DNA of 64,000 nt, taken from positions 47,653,678 to 47,717,677 of the forward strand of contig CM049307.1 in assembly GCA_026874595.1 (NCBI GenBank), written 5' to 3'. Shown one piece after another: positions 36,823 through 50,381 of the stretch. The stretch's first letter is position 1, and each line of letters opens with the position of its first letter. Source of the DNA: Sipunculus nudus (lineage: Eukaryota > Annelida > Sipuncula > Golfingiida > Sipunculidae). The translations under genes were made by a program, and so were the position numbers. The notes below the pieces were generated by a model. That model was given only the letters and a program-made list of their open reading frames with translations. It was not told the DNA's origin and searched no databases.

Positions 36823-39768
36823 TTGTTGTCACTTTGAGCGTTCATCCAGTCTTTTATACCTCTATGTATAATATGGAACATACGGACAAAACTGGTGTCA
36901 GAGTCATTTGCCTTTTGAAAATGTTCTTTGTTGAACTTCGTCTTTGAAAATTAAACAATGGACTTTCACGTTACTTCCGATAGAGTAAATTATTTAATGC
37001 AGGAGTATAAACTTATTTAAATTGAATGGGCGCACATGAGACAGATCCAGAAAAAATAACTTTGTTGGTGATATTTTTGTTGGAAATGTGGTAAGATTGT
37101 ATGATAGAATGCATGAGTTTCAATAAGGTCTGCTCATTGGTTCGACAGGTTATGCATGACCCGACAAGTGGGTAGTCGACTTATAGTCCGTGGCTGTCCA
37201 ACAGAAATCAGATTTTGCTGGTTTCCCCTCCGCCTGTCCCGCTTTTCATTTATCTGAAGATAGTTCGCTTAGATATATTACCCTGATTTTTTTCTATGAT
37301 CAATGAACTGCCGGGATAATTTTGGGCTATCGGCTCTACATAGTTTAATCCATACTTGTGGTACTTTGTAGATAAATAACACTTGGCCTTGCTTTTAACC
37401 AACATTAATTAAGTTTTCTCAACGTTTTCCCATGTCCGCTGGAGCCACGCCTAGCAGAAACGATCCTTTTAGTATTTCTGTATACAGGTTTCGAGAATTG
37501 AGTCTTTACCATCATTTAATCAATGTGACCTCAATAAGAAATCGTTACATAATAGTTTAAAAATAAAAACTCTGCCATGGAGGTTATGTTTTCTCCTGTT
37601 TCTGTTTGTTGAGTGGTTTGTTTGTGTGTTATAACAAGAAATCTAGTGACCCTGCTTCCACGAAACTTTGTGAAGCGGTGGAACATGGGACGTGCATGCA
37701 TTGAAACCAAATAAAGGTGCCTATTCCGATATTTGACATTTAAAATTATTAACTAAAGACATGCAATCCTATATAAACCTTTTATAAAAAAAAAAGTCAG
37801 AAACACCGATGCTATAGCGCACACAGATGTCAATTGTTCCTTTTGCTTATATCAACGTGTAACATACGTTGGGTCCCGCAAAAATAATCTTAACGCATTT
37901 AACAAGGACATCTATCGGCAAATATACTAGGAACCAGAGTTAAAAAAAGCGTTTTTTAACAACTTTGACCTTTCACTTCGACATGGTACAACGTTTGACC
38001 TCTCAATTCGACATGTATATATATGCAAACACCTTTGGTTACACGGTTTTACTGTTTGTCAAAATTGGTGAATGTAAATAAACAAGCTCATGCATCCGTC
38101 ACAGAGGCGCGTTACAAGAACGTTTTTTTAAAGGAATTAATAACAGTACATGTATATGTATGCAGAGTCAACCTTGCAGAAATCAAATAAATTCAACGTA
38201 AAAGGTAGGTGAAAAACTGGCTTTAGACGCGAATCCGGACAAAAGGACGGATCTATTATTATTGTTTTGTCCTGGAGTCACGTCATATCGACCTTCTAGC
38301 ATTACAACCAGATTACTGGCGTTTACCAGCCCAATTATCTGATTGCCTACTGAGTCGGGATGTCACGGCTAGTCCTAGAGCAGGTATGCGCTCTGCCGAG
38401 TGTCATTCTGGGTAACCGGATCAATCACCGAATCGAGAGCGGCTATAGCAGATTGAGAAGGGGGGGGGGCATATAACGTGGCTATAGGAGGGAGAAGGTA
38501 TATGGTAAAGGCGGGGGGGGGGGGGGGGCTACATCCTACTCCTTAATTGTGAAGGAATTTAAAAACTGCAGGTGATGGCAGAAATGTGTAATACGGGTTT
38601 GCTTTTTGTGCAAGTCATCTAATAAAATTTAACAGCTAATTTGATAATGAAGGGGCTCCTTAATCCCATTCGACTTTTCCGCTCCTTTTGTACTCCATGT
38701 CAACATCGTGCATGGGAGTAGAATAAGACCTTTTATTTAATTAGAACAGGAGTTCCTCTGTTGGCGTTTCCCCCAATTCCACCAAAGAATGAGGACTAAT
38801 TTCTGTGCACGGGTCACAAGAATTGGGTCATTGCCGATGTTTGGTGCTCCATCACCATCAGGCTGACAGATCTGTCTTCTGTGTGATATTAAATCTAATT
38901 CCTGTGAGACCGTATCTTTAAATGATTAGTCCACTGAGGGACATGGTCGTCCTCCATGCATGGCCTGCGATAGCAGGGGCACGGAGCCTGAGCAGTGCTG
39001 GTATAACCCAAAGTCGACGTGGTTATATTATCTACCACATCGATGTAGATTTAAAAATGTATGGTCAATCAACGACCACAATTGAGATCAATTACCTATT
39101 AATTTTCGGTTAGCCGGCATGATATCGTATTTTACTCCAGAAGAATGTAAATAAAATTTCTCCTTATAATTGGACATTTAGGAATTATAAATGAATTAGA
39201 CAAACAACTTTCTGCGCAATTAGGATTCCTATGGCCTTGGCCTGTGTACATTAACAATTAAGATAAAGCTAAAAATGACAACACAGATACGTCATGAGGT
39301 GAAGATGGCTGCGGGCGGAGTAATATCCACAGTAAACTAATTTTTGTGTTTGTGTTCCGCTCATATATTCTGTCCATCTCCGGTGTGGCTCCAAATATAT
39401 AACATAGGCCCGACAGCGTATGCTGGTGTATACATCATTTCATTCTTATCGTTTAAATTTAATTTTCACAACCCTGAAAGGTAAGAAAAGAACTGGGAAT
39501 TCACACGTTATCTATATACGTGGTACTTGTGATACACCACTTCTTCTAGCTGTTATGTTGAAACACGTCTGTCTTGTTCAAAGGATTAAAATTTATGCTA
39601 CAACGAGGCTCTGATCTACATCAATATGTATTATTCCAAATACCAAAGTATTAGTTTTTGTTACTAATATTTCCCTTGTCAATTGTTCAGTAGCAGTGAT
39701 AGGTATATAAACAACACGGAATGAGTATATAGGTGGCACCACCAGTTTTCAAGGCCGTCTAACTTAAT
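36823..39768. other. No gene recognised; fragments of dispersed repeats
   Basis: A fragment of the 'gggtagtcgac' repeat is at 37170-37240. A 'ctctgccatggaggttatg' repeat fragment at 37571-37690 resembles 16530-16650. Poly-G runs are at 38460-38469 and 38513-38528. A GGTGGCACCACC palindrome is at 39731. Otherwise AT-rich sequence without exon-like ORFs. Confidence 0.5.
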
Positions 39769-39962
39769 ACGCAAACACAGTGAAACATCGTTTTGTCGAA
39801 CTCGCTTGAGTCGAATACCCCGCTTATGCCGAAGTTACAGACTCGATATTCCTGACAACTCTAGTTAAATTATTACTAAATAAAACCCACTTGTGTCTAA
39901 CCTCGGATGTGTCGAAGTTTTCTGAAGGTCGTTCAACTTCGACACAACGAGGTTTCACTGTA
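39769..39962. mobile_element. MITE with ACAGTGAAAC termini
   Basis: The left end ACAGTGAAACATCGTTTTGT is mirrored by ACAACGAGGTTTCACTGT at the right, about 194 bp apart. A second pair of inverted words, 'gtcgaa' and 'ttcgac', lies inside. No ORF. Termini of this kind are widespread in Tc1/mariner-type MITEs. Confidence 0.65.
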
Positions 39963-40149
39963 TATTTTGCCACGGAGGCGACGTTGCGACTGAGCTGAAG
40001 TCATGTTATTCCCAACTTTCCGGTCTGGAGATACATTGATCTGAAAGTAAAAAAATATTGTTTAGGCCTTGACCGTGCGTTCCTGGCCGGTGGAACCAAT
40101 ACAGCCCCCGACTCCCCCCCAAAAAAATAAAAACTTAAAGAGAAAACAA

Positions 40150-40272
40150 GATATCCATAGGTGACCGACATGACGCTAAGCCGAATGACACGTTCGTGAT
40201 ATGTCGTCGCATGAGCAACTAAATGTCAACTGCACAAATAAGTTTATCATCTGAAAACTGTCATTAGCAATT

Positions 40273-40304
<32 letters not shown>

Positions 40305-41280
40305 CATGTGACCCATGGGTCATGACGCTAAGCCGAATGACACGTTAGTGATACGACTATGTATGAGCAACTAAATGTCAACGGCACAAATTTTTCATCT
40401 GAAACACTGTCATTAGAAATTTAAAAAACAAGTGACCAATGGGTCACGACGCTCAGCTAACTAGGAAGCCATTCACAAAAGGAATTTTATCATCTAAATG
40501 TCAAATTTTGTAGGTGGTTTCCCCATTCAACTGTATAGCAATTAAAGATCTGCAAAATCAACAAGAAGAAAAACCTTCATGCTAATATGTCCAGCCATTC
40601 CCATGAAATCTAGCTTTTTTGTATGAAGTCTGCTCAGCAAAAAAATGACTGCACATTTTTTAAGGACATCCCTGGACGTTATGACATAAGATTCTGGGTC
40701 CTACAGTAAAGTTTTGTACCCTGTCTGACTGTCTCGGTGCTTAAAATGTTTTGACCAGTAATAAAGGTCACCATGACATAATTTGAGGTTTCCATGGACA
40801 CTGCCCAAGATGTTTTGGTTGGTAGCACGAAAAATATAGGTTATAATGAGCTATTTTTAGGTTTCCGTGGAGATTGCCCAAAACTTCCCTGCATATAACG
40901 TAAAATTTTAGGGCTAGCAGATACAATGTGTGCCCATCTGATTTTTCAGGGTGCTAGATATCATGCTCTTGGCAGAATATAGGCCACCATGACCTAATTT
41001 CAGGTTTCCATGCATGCTGATTTACCCAGGACCTGCTTGAATGTCATGTTAGAAGATTCTAGCCCCAGCGGATACAATCTGTGCCCCATCTGACTGACTG
41101 GGTGCTAAAAATCATGTTTTTTAAGCCAGTTGTTCGCAAGATATAGGTCACCATGACCTTAGTGCAGGTTTCCAAGGAGATTTGCCTAGGACCGCCCTGG
41201 ATGTACAGTAAGAAGTTTTAGGTCTGATTTGTGACCTGTATACGGAGGACTGCTTCATCTGAAAATCTAAAAAATAGAGA
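40150..41280 (+). repeat. Cluster of repeat heads and a degenerate tandem core
   Basis: Three head sequences of the GACCCATGGGTCATGACGCT type lie at about 40159, 40308 and 40431, followed by a fourth at 41285. From 40660 to 41250 are degenerate units with 'tttccatggaca...cccaggac...agaagattctag...tgtgcccc...gggtgct', spaced roughly 130-180 bp. This is the core of the same family as 31841-32690. A poly-A/CA run is at 40274-40302. Confidence 0.7.
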
Positions 41281-43372
41281 AACAAGGGACCCATGGGTCA
41301 CGGTGCTCAGCTGATCGTGATTTGACTATAAATGTTTCTCCACTGTGATACTTTATCGAGTCGATAAAGCTTATGAATATCATGGACATGTTGGGCTATT
41401 ATAAAGGAATGTAATGTAATATGTGAGTAAATGATAAATGAAATTACCTGACTGATGGATTAATAGAGAAAATATAGTGGTTTATTTTTATTTAGGAGGG
41501 GTTGAAAATTGCGATATATTTGAGCAAATATGAATGCAATGACAGCAGTAATAAGCAGTAGTAGAATGATGATAAGGCTATTTGTTGAAGTATCTAAAGT
41601 GTATGGAAGTCTGCAAGCTTTCAATTTGAGGAAAGGGGCCCTCCTACTTGGTTATAGTAAAGTTCTAAATATATGATTGCAAACTAATACTCTGACAAGA
41701 CTGTCATGAAGAAAAACAGTAAAAGTTTTGAGATACCGTGATGCATATGAAAATTTACAGATGGACAGGCAAGTGGACAGAATCGACTAATACCTTTATA
41801 TCACTTTCAAGGGAATAAAGCATTTAAGTCTATATATAAGCCTATTTTTTTTAGCATATCCACTTTTTCCATTAAGAAGATTTTATCTGTATCATTTTTT
41901 TTATATACAAGTTTTATAATTTTTTAAAAACAAAAACTGAAAATATAAGTTAAAATATTAGAATTGTTGCAAAAGTTGCAATCATTATATATACAGAGTA
42001 AAAAAACTGAAAATATAAGTTAAAATATTAGAATTGTTGCAAAAGTTGCAATCATTATATATATCCTGACACAACATGGCATCTACAAGATTATTCCTTG
42101 AATCACTATTAAAAATTTTTGCACATTGGAGTTTTCAGTATATGCTTAATTTTATTCACCGAAATAAAATAAACGATTCAGTAAATTTGATAAAATAAAA
42201 CATCTTTTCAAATAAAGTATTCACACTGTTGGTTGAATGAGGGACAAACAATATCAATGTGCTAATTACTATACCATCTTTAATTTATTACTCGAATTAA
42301 TAGTCAATTCCACACCTGGTGAACTTTTTACTCTTCTGCAGTAAGGAATTACTGATTTGATGAACATCTACACTTTCATAGCAATACACCACTTTGTGGA
42401 CATAATTAAATGTGCACTTTAATCATTGTAACCCTGGTGGTACAATACAAAATCCAAAATGTAGCATAGCCTAGAATAAGAATGAATCAAATACAGAAAA
42501 TAATAACATTCATCTAGTTTATGCACCATCCGGAGGAGGGGGGGGGGGGGGCGGGGAGTGCAGGGCAGAGGGGAAGCCTGCTGGTAGTGGCCATGCTGAG
42601 CCAAGGCAAGCTGCCTTGGGTGGGTTACATAATGCAAGTGAAGTGAAGGCTGTACTACTAGGTGGGCTAGATGTAAACAACACTTGACATGGTGTATGAA
42701 AACTTGAATAAAAGCTACTCTTTTCAATCCATTCCTTTGAAATTTCAGATTTTTAAAGATTAAATCCTTATGTATATATGCTGTGAAAATTAAATCAACA
42801 GTACTTACAGGGAAACAATGTGCCACTACCAAAGTTGGACAAAATTTAAGGTATTGATTTTTTATTTATGCTAATAACTTGAAAATTTGCAAAATTCAGA
42901 TCTAATTTTGGGTTAACAACTGAATCTTGATTAAATAAAGTTATATTCCTGAAAAAAGGTCTCTAGCTTCAGTAATTCTCATGTTAGGTGAGAAAATATA
43001 TTTCCTGATTTTTTAAAAATTGCATTATATTTTGGCCCATAACTTCAAAATAATACCCAACACTGACCTAATTTTTTGTATGTTCATAGAAAATGTATGA
43101 AAGAATGTGAATACTAAATATGATCAAAAACAGATAAGTGGTTTTGATATTAAGCAGCCTTGAAGTGTAACAATGGCTTTTTTATGGAAAACGGAGGTTT
43201 TTCCTTAATATCTCGAAGAAATGATGTCCTAATGACCCAATTTTCGGTATGGTAGGAGATTCTGGGGACATCTAATGGTATGCAAAATTTTGGAATCGTA
43301 GGTCCAACGGTTTCAAAACGTGCCCTGTTAACGGCCTGACGGACGACTGACAAAGGACCACGACTATGCGTA
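41279..43372 (+). mobile_element. Long non-coding repeat, copy 2 (head-type terminus, poly-G, diverged 3' end)
   Basis: Starts with GGGACCCATGGGTCACGG and GCTCAGCTGAT, then follows copy 1 (28554-31124) closely: the segment from 41627 to about 43330 aligns with 28660 to 30330. A 14-base G run is at 42538-42551. It ends GGACCACGACTATG without the hairpin tail and runs directly into a GGTGGCGCCACC-type unit. No ORF of substance; short ORFs around the G run are artefacts. A non-autonomous Helitron-like element is the best guess. Confidence 0.7.
41933..42062. repeat. 71-bp direct tandem duplication
   Basis: Two almost identical blocks beginning 'aaaactgaaaatataagt' lie at 41933 and 42004, inside copy 2 of the long repeat. 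Copy 1 has a single block, so this is a recent local duplication. Confidence 0.9.
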
Positions 43373-43599
43373 AAAATAAGAAAAAATACAGGTGGCGCCA
43401 CCAGTCTTCAGGAAATGATGAAACACTCCATGATCAATAAGCATTGAAAGAATCATGGCAATCAATGCATGAGTTATTCAGATACAGGAGCTTTGTATCC
43501 ATTTTTAATTATTCAGAGGGGTACTTTCGAGACCAATATCTCGGAGGATAAGGTACACAACAGTGACCGAATTTCAGGTTTCCAATGATATTTTTAAGA

Positions 43600-46500
43600 T
43601 TTTAAAAGAAATATGCCCGTAAAATCTAAAATAACAAAGCGCTATTTACAAAAATATCTGAACTGAAACCACTAACACAAGGTTTAACATGAAACAGTTT
43701 TATTATTCACCATATATGACAAAGGAACATATACATATACTCAAAGTGACACATAAACCTAATGATACACAAATACTTGTATATTGAATAACGGCAACGA
43801 TTGGTTGCCGGTGCTCAGGGGCATGTGAATATTGACAGGGTACAAAACGACACTTCTCTAATACTATAATTTTCTAATGACAGCATGTGACTTCTAGTAT
43901 ATTATACTTGTATATGTAAGCACATGTATGTATTTGTAAATGTATGCATATATGGCACTGTATAATTAGTGAGAACAATATGTGCTCTGCAATGATGTAT
44001 GGTTATTACGCATCTTACATTCCAGGTGTGTGAGTGGGTGTGTGTGTGTGTTGTGTGTGTGTTCAGTTGGAGAATATAATATAGGGACCTTAACATTAGA
44101 ATAAACTCTATGATCCATTAGTCGCAGTTACACACTACCTTACCTATAACACTGCACATGTCAAAAAATTTGGTACAGGTATTTATCCAGCCTTCTCAAG
44201 CTGCCTACATCATCATTATTTGTACAATGGTTCATCTTAATGTGAACTGCAATTGCTACAACTTTGTATTCAATCACAGCTGACTCTAACTGTATTTTCC
44301 TTAATGTCACGTACATGATATGACACACTGTTAACTTGTCCATCTAAGCTAGTACTAACAGTACTGCTGTACTGTGGATTTCATTAGCGATGTTCACAAC
44401 AGAGTCATAAATAATTGCTCCATTTTACCGCTTTACATTTTCTTATTAAAATTCTCATGATTTCATGTGTTGTTACCCTAAATTAGCATCTAGCCGGTGA
44501 CCATTGGAAACAAGTGAACAGAATGCTCTCATTATGTTAAATTCATCAGGAATTGTTGAGCATTTGTGTGTCTCTATTACTCAACATGGCATTATTTTAG
44601 TAGGGCACAAGTCTGATAAAGATCACCAATATCTTTGTATTACATTCAAGTGATAATTCTAACAGACAATATAAATAGGTTCTGTACAACAGTGCTCACT
44701 TTATAATATCTTAAACATACATAAATGGTTATGATAGACACACATACACACAGTTTTGTGCTCCTGCAGTTTGAGGCACTTGCCATGGAGAGAACAGTCC
44801 ATCCCTTTTTTAACTCATCAACATACCCTGTTATTTACATGTGCATGTCATTTTATATTGCTTGGCATTTTATTTTTATATACACCTCCTCACGTCTTGT
44901 ATCAGCATGTCACATATACAGCAGTACATTCAATCATAGATCACTTGCTAGTATCAATTTTTGGCCTATTTAGTACTAGTTACATCAATTTACTGTTGCA
45001 ATTTTCTCTCATGGCAGAATATAATTGTTAATAAGTCCATCAGCTATGCCAGGATGTTATACTGACTCAATTTTATCTTAAAATTTTGAAAATATATAAT
45101 TTTGAGCATATAAATTGCAAGGACAGAAACATTCATAAAATTATTTAATATCAGGTATTTCATTTGTCTACTAATGAGTGGACTAAAATGTAGAAAATTC
45201 TGGGGTTTTCCCCCAACTTCAGGCAAAATGCTCATTTAATGCAGGAATTTAAAAATTCAAAGTGTGAGCAGGGTTTCTCTCATTTTCAAATGCATGGCTC
45301 TACAACCCCTGAGTGCATGAACCACTGTAAATTTTGAAAGGCAATCTATCGACAAATGGCAGCAGGCAACCGGTGGCAGAATGATCAGAGAGTTTAAACA
45401 TTTGGTGTATAAGAGCTTCAGCACCAGGTGTTTAAAGCTCTCTGGGCTGATTCACCTGAATCTGGTGGCGCCATCTGTTGATATTAACCGTACTAAAGCG
45501 TGGCTCTAACCAGAACCCTTCAATTTGATACCAAAATATAGTGAAGAATTTTTACATGATCTGTCCGTGATAAAAATATTTCTGACTTTAAGCCTGCATC
45601 AAGTCCTTATAACCCATCAAGTACTGGTATTCTAGTTTTCTTTCATACAGTAATGCTCCTCATATATTAAGCTGTCAGGACAGTCCACTGTATCTAATAT
45701 TTACAGATAAAGCACAGTAAAGAAATTAAATAAATATAAGCAATTAAAAAAGAGTATACTGACAGATCATATGACTCTTATCATTTGACATACAATGTGT
45801 ATTAACATTACAGCATATACATATAAATAATGATGTCTGCACAGACTTCAGTGTTCACTAAACTTTCCATTCCATTACTTCAACAAGGTTTCACAATCAC
45901 CTGTATCTGTTTGTCTGTTTATACAATTACACAAAAACCGCTCAACCAGTTTCCTTGAAACTTTATGGATGGGTGGGACAAGGGCCTCGGTGGAGTCATG
46001 TGGTCTACCGAGTCACATCCCAGTCTGATGATATACTGTGGAACCTGTCTGAATGACCACCTGTCTAATAAGACCACCTCTCCATTAAGACCACCCTTAA
46101 GTTGGTTTTTACTGACATGTTTAATATGACCACCTGGGAACTGAGACCACTTTTGGTCAGTCCCACAGGTGGTCTTAATACACAGGTTTCACTGTTATAT
46201 TTCCTCTCTATTTCTAAGGCATATGCAAAGAAACATACATAAAATATACAAAATACGACACAAAACCATACACCTACATTGAAAGTATGTGTATAATAAA
46301 TAAATATGTATTTATGCAACCATGGAATCGTACGGCGTCAAAGAAAAATTAACATCCGTTTGTATGTACATTTTGTTGTTCAGATTCAGATAATAAATAC
46401 TTAGTGCTGAATGGAATACTGTAATGAGTAGTCCTGACTATAAATGCGAGTCATAGATGAGGACTGGAGTACTCAAACAGGCCTACATATTAAGCCACAT

Positions 46501-48950
46501 ACCTATCAGTATTTTGTCCCATTTATTGATTTAACTTGGTGGTTAGCACAGACATAGTTTCTGACCTACTAACTTGTTTACAGTAGCTGTCAGAATTTAT
46601 CTGTATTTCCGCATATTGGTTGATCAGGTGGAACAACATAATTATCTAAGAATCTGACAGATATCAACTACTTGGAACAGCTATGTATAATCATAATAAA
46701 GTGGTACCATTAAATATCCTAACAATTTTCAATTAATATTTCTAATTTGTGATGCATGAAAATATTAACAAAAAAATGAATGAAATATCTTACTAAGTAT
46801 AATAGGAAAAATTGGTATCACCTGACCAACTTTTGAGCTTCGCCTGCATGTGACCTAAACAGCAACCTCAAAACAGGAAAATGCTTAACTCAGAAATTGA
46901 GACAGTAACAGACTAAATTAGTTTTAAAGATCTCCCTTGTCATACAAATACTGATAAGAATATTTCCCTTGCCAACAAACCTCAGTGCTTACCCTATCTA
47001 CTTTTCCTCCATGATATCCAATCTCATTACTGGCCCAGAATGAGGCTACCTTAATTTGCATGTATAATGGTCTCGAGCATACTGAGAATGAGCTGCCTTA
47101 ACATGTCCTATTTGTGTGCATTTTACCTTTTTCTGAGGACTACCTGCTGAGTACTTACATCCATAACAGAGAAACATCTATGAAAAGTAGTTGATAGTAG
47201 TATATGATAGTAGTATATGATACTCTATATATAGTAGTCTACACCCTTTATCTATCCTTGATTACTCCCAAATATGATACATATTTTAGCACCGGATATA
47301 TTTAAGAATTTACAAACATGTGAACATGACTACAGTGAAGTTTATAAATGTAGTGTGGTAATGTGTGAGTGCATGTAAAACAAAGAGCATTTTACATCCT
47401 AAGTATTCTATATAATAAATGAAATGTATGAGCATGTCTTAGTGAACCTGATTAGCTACCAATAATGTCTCCAAGCAGTGAGTCATCACTGACTGCGAGA
47501 TCAACTACGTCATCAAAAACGTCTGTAGCATAACAAAATATACAAAAATACATCACTGCATCTACTTAAACAATGTGCTGATATAAACATCATATGAAAA
47601 TAATGTGATTTTGTAAATGTTTGCTTATGAGTATAACATATGGTAAATATGTGTTAAGTGTTGCAGAAACTACAATTACATACACTTTAACAGCTGTAAT
47701 ATCTGTTATATGGTCAAGTCAAGGGTGTTTTCAAATAAGTATATTAACTTATATTATGACACCTATAAATATGTATTAAACAGGGTGGCCTGAAATTATG
47801 GTATAGATTATTTAAAGTAATACCACAATTTGTAACCAGCGCCATCTAAGGGTTTCAGCATTGCACTGTTCTTCAAGGCACCCATCCACAGAGGGCATCT
47901 TTCAATTATATACTTCATTAATATGTTGTAATACAATTTAAATTAAAGGTTTACTGGTTTGGAATCCACTTCTGCTCTGTAAAAATTCATCATGAAACCA
48001 CTTCATTTTTTCAATCATGAAAAAATTTAAAAGTGAAATTATGTTCTAAACTGTAAAATTTAACCAATTCATGTATCAAAATCTAGAGCAATGATGAAAT
48101 CATACCAAACAACCTATCTGAGATCTCAGCACTCATTCACTACACTTTCTCTTGTTTATACAATATCTGTTGATTACTTTCACATTGCACCTAAAGTTTA
48201 CTTACATAATCCCATGTCATGTAATATAATCCTATGTTACCTAATATAATGATCCTAATACCACAATAAAAATGGAACAAAGTTAATTACTACTTAGAAG
48301 CCCAAACAGTGCATTAATAAGCACTGAAAATACAAAATGATGCAATGTATATGTATTATGCTTTTTATAATGCTGCAATATATGCCAAAGAATTAATCTT
48401 AAAGATTTTAAGGGAAAATGGCAAGTGCAAACAAAGGGCAGTGACTTTGTTAGAGACTCTTAAAGCTGATTTACTTAAGCATTATGTTAATTAAATTACC
48501 ATGTTGGTACATTTATTTGCCTAATGCTCCATCGCAGGTCACTGTCATAGTCTATCATAACATTCCAGATTATTAATAGGGCATCTGCAACCTACTGACA
48601 TATTAGTAAATTAGTTGATGCAAGAAGCCCGATACTTGTAATCAATGATGGCTGTTACAACTTATACGATTAAACATGGGTAGTTATGATCTTTACGATT
48701 ATAGATGACTCTCACAAGCACTTCTGGTGGGTGACTGGTGCAATTACTTCACTGAAACCTGAAAATGTCCTAACATTATATGAATCAAGTAAAACTGTTT
48801 AAATGTAAACCATGATTATTTCTCATTCATGTGTGTTTGTGTAATGTTAAACCCTTTGTATTAATGTAGGTGTATGCTGACAAAGGAATAAAAATAACAG
48901 TGTTAACATTTTGAACACACTACCTAAACTTGTTATGACATATAACATGC
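43600..48950. other. Largely unique non-coding stretch downstream of the receptor gene
   Basis: No exon recognised on either strand. It contains a GT-rich microsatellite (44036-44062) and one small MITE (46033-46197). It is poorer in repeats than 3-43 kb. It may be the receptor's 3' UTR or immediate downstream region: a minus-strand AATAAA lies near 43700, though other AATAAA words occur and the true poly(A) site cannot be chosen from sequence. Confidence 0.4.
46033..46197. mobile_element. Small MITE, family with ACAGTG...CACTGT ends (copy 2)
   Basis: Ends GTGGAACCTGTCT and ACAGGTTTCACTGT form an inverted repeat. The interior has repeated GACCACCT words. It matches the copy at 27691-27854 in layout and wording. 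Confidence 0.6.
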
Positions 48951-50095
48951 ACAGTCCAAGTATCTATAAAGCTAGTATTCAATGAACCCTGGAGTTTTCC
49001 CAGGTATTCAGAATCATGTACGCAAGTATTCAATGACATAGATGAATTTTGCATGGAAAGTTCATTTGACTCACATCATGCACCAGTGCTCAGTCACATG
49101 AAAAATGTCTATCTATCACCTATAAGTACTTAATCTGCACACAAGCATTCAAATAAATGTCAAACAGTTCTCATACAGAGCTCTGTATCACTCTTGCCAC
49201 CCATACAAAGACAAAAAAGTATTCAGTGATACCTATAAATTCTGCCTTTTGTTCACCTGGACTTAAGGTACGCAATCACATATGTACTCAGTCATAACAG
49301 TGTCCCATTCAACTGCATTCAAGGTACTCAGTAACCCATTTATAAATATAGATGTCTATATATGTTTGTGACATTTCATCAAGTACTCATACCTATGTGT
49401 ACTACTCGTGATGCCCGAGTTCCACTACACTGTACTACAGGAACCCAGGGACCAATTTATAAATACAGACGTCTATATATATGTTCCACACATTTCTCCA
49501 GGTTCTTGCATACTGGTCCTTTTGTGATGCTAGTATCTGCTCTACTGCACTACAGGTACTCACAGAGACCATTTTATGAATGAAGATGATACCAATGTGA
49601 TCTTTTCCCATTCTTCTGAGTACTCTTATAAATACTCACTGATGATTGAATCACATCCACACTGTACAAGAGGTACTCACAGAGACCAGCTCATGAATGC
49701 AGACACCCATGTAGTCTTTTAAAGTTCTTTTGAGTAATCATACAGAGTAGTATTCCATGATGTTTATCACACAGAGTAGTGGTAATCCTACTGAGCAGCA
49801 CTCCAACAGCGTACCACCACACTGGACCATCTCACAAATGCAGATGATACAGTTCTATGTATGCTGACACAGGCTTCTAAGTTACCTTCCAGTAGTCAAA
49901 CTCAATGGTCAGTGATATAAGAGACCCACTAAGTTGTATTGCAGGCAACTCACCGGTGAAAACTGATGGTAGGATCATCACATGCCTAACAATAATTATG
50001 CACACAAGTACTCAAATACACCAGAGTTCTGTTAAGAGTACTCCAGGTAGTCAAACCGAGTACTCACAGTAACTCACTTATGAATGAAGATGATA
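48950..50095. repeat. Degenerate tandem repeat of about 117 bp, next to the receptor stop codon
   Basis: Units begin around variants of GGTACTCACAGAGACCA followed by 'tatgaatgaagatgat' or 'tataaatatagatgtc'. Clear copies start near 49325, 49441, 49556 and 49674 and a last one near 50045. Looser copies with 'tattcaatga' or 'ctcagt' extend back to about 48950. The closest unit lies about 50 bp downstream of the receptor stop, so the array is probably transcribed as 3' UTR. Confidence 0.75.
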
Positions 50096-50139
50096 CTGGA
50101 AATACGTAGTTCTGGAAATACCTCCAGAATCTCATATGA

Positions 50140-50381
50140 TTACTCAATTATTCCAAAGAGCTCTGTTTGGAGTGTTTTACTGTACTCAGGCTTGGTTCTG
50201 ATCGCTGAGAGCATGCGTCGGTGCTCAACACTCAATTCACGTAGATTTGAGATGATCATAAGTAAGCGAGGGAACAATCCAACTTCGTCTGGATGGTTGG
50301 TGGAAATCTGGTGCTGGAGAGCCTGGATCAAGCCCTCTTGCAGCTTACTGACCCGGTCGCGACCTTTCATCCCTTGTCGAT
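50140..50381 (-). CDS. Receptor exon 8: LBD C-terminus and stop
   Basis: Acceptor TTTCAG|ATCGAC; two bases complete an Asp codon, then 79 codons and a stop. It contains helix 9-10 sequence ([14 protein letters not shown]), a His at 1078 in SVEHRRML at the place of the heme-ligand His of Rev-erb and E75, and a terminal AF-2 helix LQTELF followed by four residues. Rev-erb proteins lack AF-2, so this receptor should be able to bind co-activators. Confidence 0.95.
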
